Assembly (NCBI GenBank): GCA_029263635.1
Contig: JAJUFY010000153.1
Span: 1-5,588, forward strand
From: Ectothiorhodospiraceae bacterium
Lineage (GTDB): Bacteria; Pseudomonadota; Gammaproteobacteria; Nitrococcales; AK92
Length of the DNA: 5,588 nt
Reading direction: 5' to 3'
Shown here: in pieces, positions 5,511-5,588 of the stretch
Numbering within the stretch: position 1 is the first letter of the stretch
How the letters are laid out: every line of letters starts with the position of its first letter
Translations under genes and position numbers: made by a program
The notes under the pieces: generated by a model
The model's input: the letters and a program-made list of their open reading frames with translations, nothing else
What the model was told of the DNA's origin: nothing
Databases searched by the model: none

Positions 5511-5588
5511 ATGCTGCAGATCTACAACAGTCTGACCAACCGTAAGGAACCGCTGCGCCCGCTGATACCGGGCCAGGTCCGGATGTAC
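5511..5588 (+). CDS. cysS: Cysteinyl-tRNA synthetase, N-terminal 26 codons (runs off right edge)
   Basis: The 26 residues visible begin MLQIYNSLTNRKEPLRP and end PGQVRMY. This is the characteristic N-terminus of class I cysteinyl-tRNA synthetase, where family members read approximately M-L-x-I-x-N-T-L-T-x-x-K-E, then P-I-x-P-G-x-V-x-M-Y before the VCG-x-TVYD segment. The enzyme charges tRNA-Cys with cysteine in the cytoplasm. ATG 5511 has a strong Shine-Dalgarno, GAGGAGG (5495-5501), 9 nt upstream. The catalytic zinc site and HIGH-type motif lie beyond the window, so completeness cannot be judged. It is divergent from lpxH, a neighbour seen near cysS in many gammaproteobacteria. Confidence 0.9.
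   Translation, partial: MLQIYNSLTNRKEPLRPLIPGQVRMY

Noticed and set aside
4750..5535. Plus-strand open frame of 261 codons opposite lpxH
   Set aside because: It is antisense to lpxH, whose metal-binding motifs are all intact, and it runs across the promoter region and into the cysS start. No family resemblance.
1..5588. CRISPR arrays, insertion sequences, tRNA/rRNA genes, toxin-antitoxin or defence genes
   Set aside because: No repeat-spacer pattern, transposase-like frame, terminal repeats or tRNA-like fold was seen on reading. The window is almost fully occupied by the transporter and core genes.

Overview
The window comes from a GC-rich proteobacterium (about two-thirds G+C by eye). It is probably a gamma- or betaproteobacterium: it has a Gram-negative lipid A gene of the LpxH type next to cysS, an association common in those classes, and a Sec-exported periplasmic binding protein. 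The sequence does not allow a genus call.

The left four-fifths (55-4613) is a complete, tightly packed, rightward five-gene operon for a branched-chain/hydrophobic amino acid type (HAAT, LivJHMGF-like) ABC importer. In order it encodes a periplasmic solute-binding protein, two membrane permeases (LivH-like and LivM-like) and two ATPases (LivG-like and LivF-like). The livM/livG and livG/livF junctions are 4-nt ATGA overlaps. livH/livM either overlap or are separated by 19 nt, depending on the livM start. A short open frame enters from the left edge and ends in an ATGA overlap with the binding protein, so the operon may continue upstream. The binding protein captures a solute in the periplasm, the LivH-LivM pair forms the channel, and the LivG-LivF pair hydrolyses ATP. 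The substrate cannot be read from sequence. The binding protein lacks the two closely spaced N-lobe cysteines of classical LivJ, and in my judgement it belongs to a large proteobacterial subfamily that includes aromatic-acid binders, so an amino acid substrate should not be assumed.

The right part holds core genes. lpxH (lipid A biosynthesis) lies leftward at 4651-5382 and converges on livF, with two GC-rich hairpins near the 37-nt junction. A 128-nt intergenic region with candidate back-to-back promoters separates it from the first 26 codons of a rightward cysS (cysteinyl-tRNA synthetase), which runs off the right edge.

I see no mobile element, CRISPR array, RNA gene, frameshift or defence module, and no stretch over 300 bases without a gene. 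I find no convincing evidence of an undescribed system. The points worth a second look are the asymmetric ATPase motifs, the substrate question, the uncertain livM start and a few regulatory structures.
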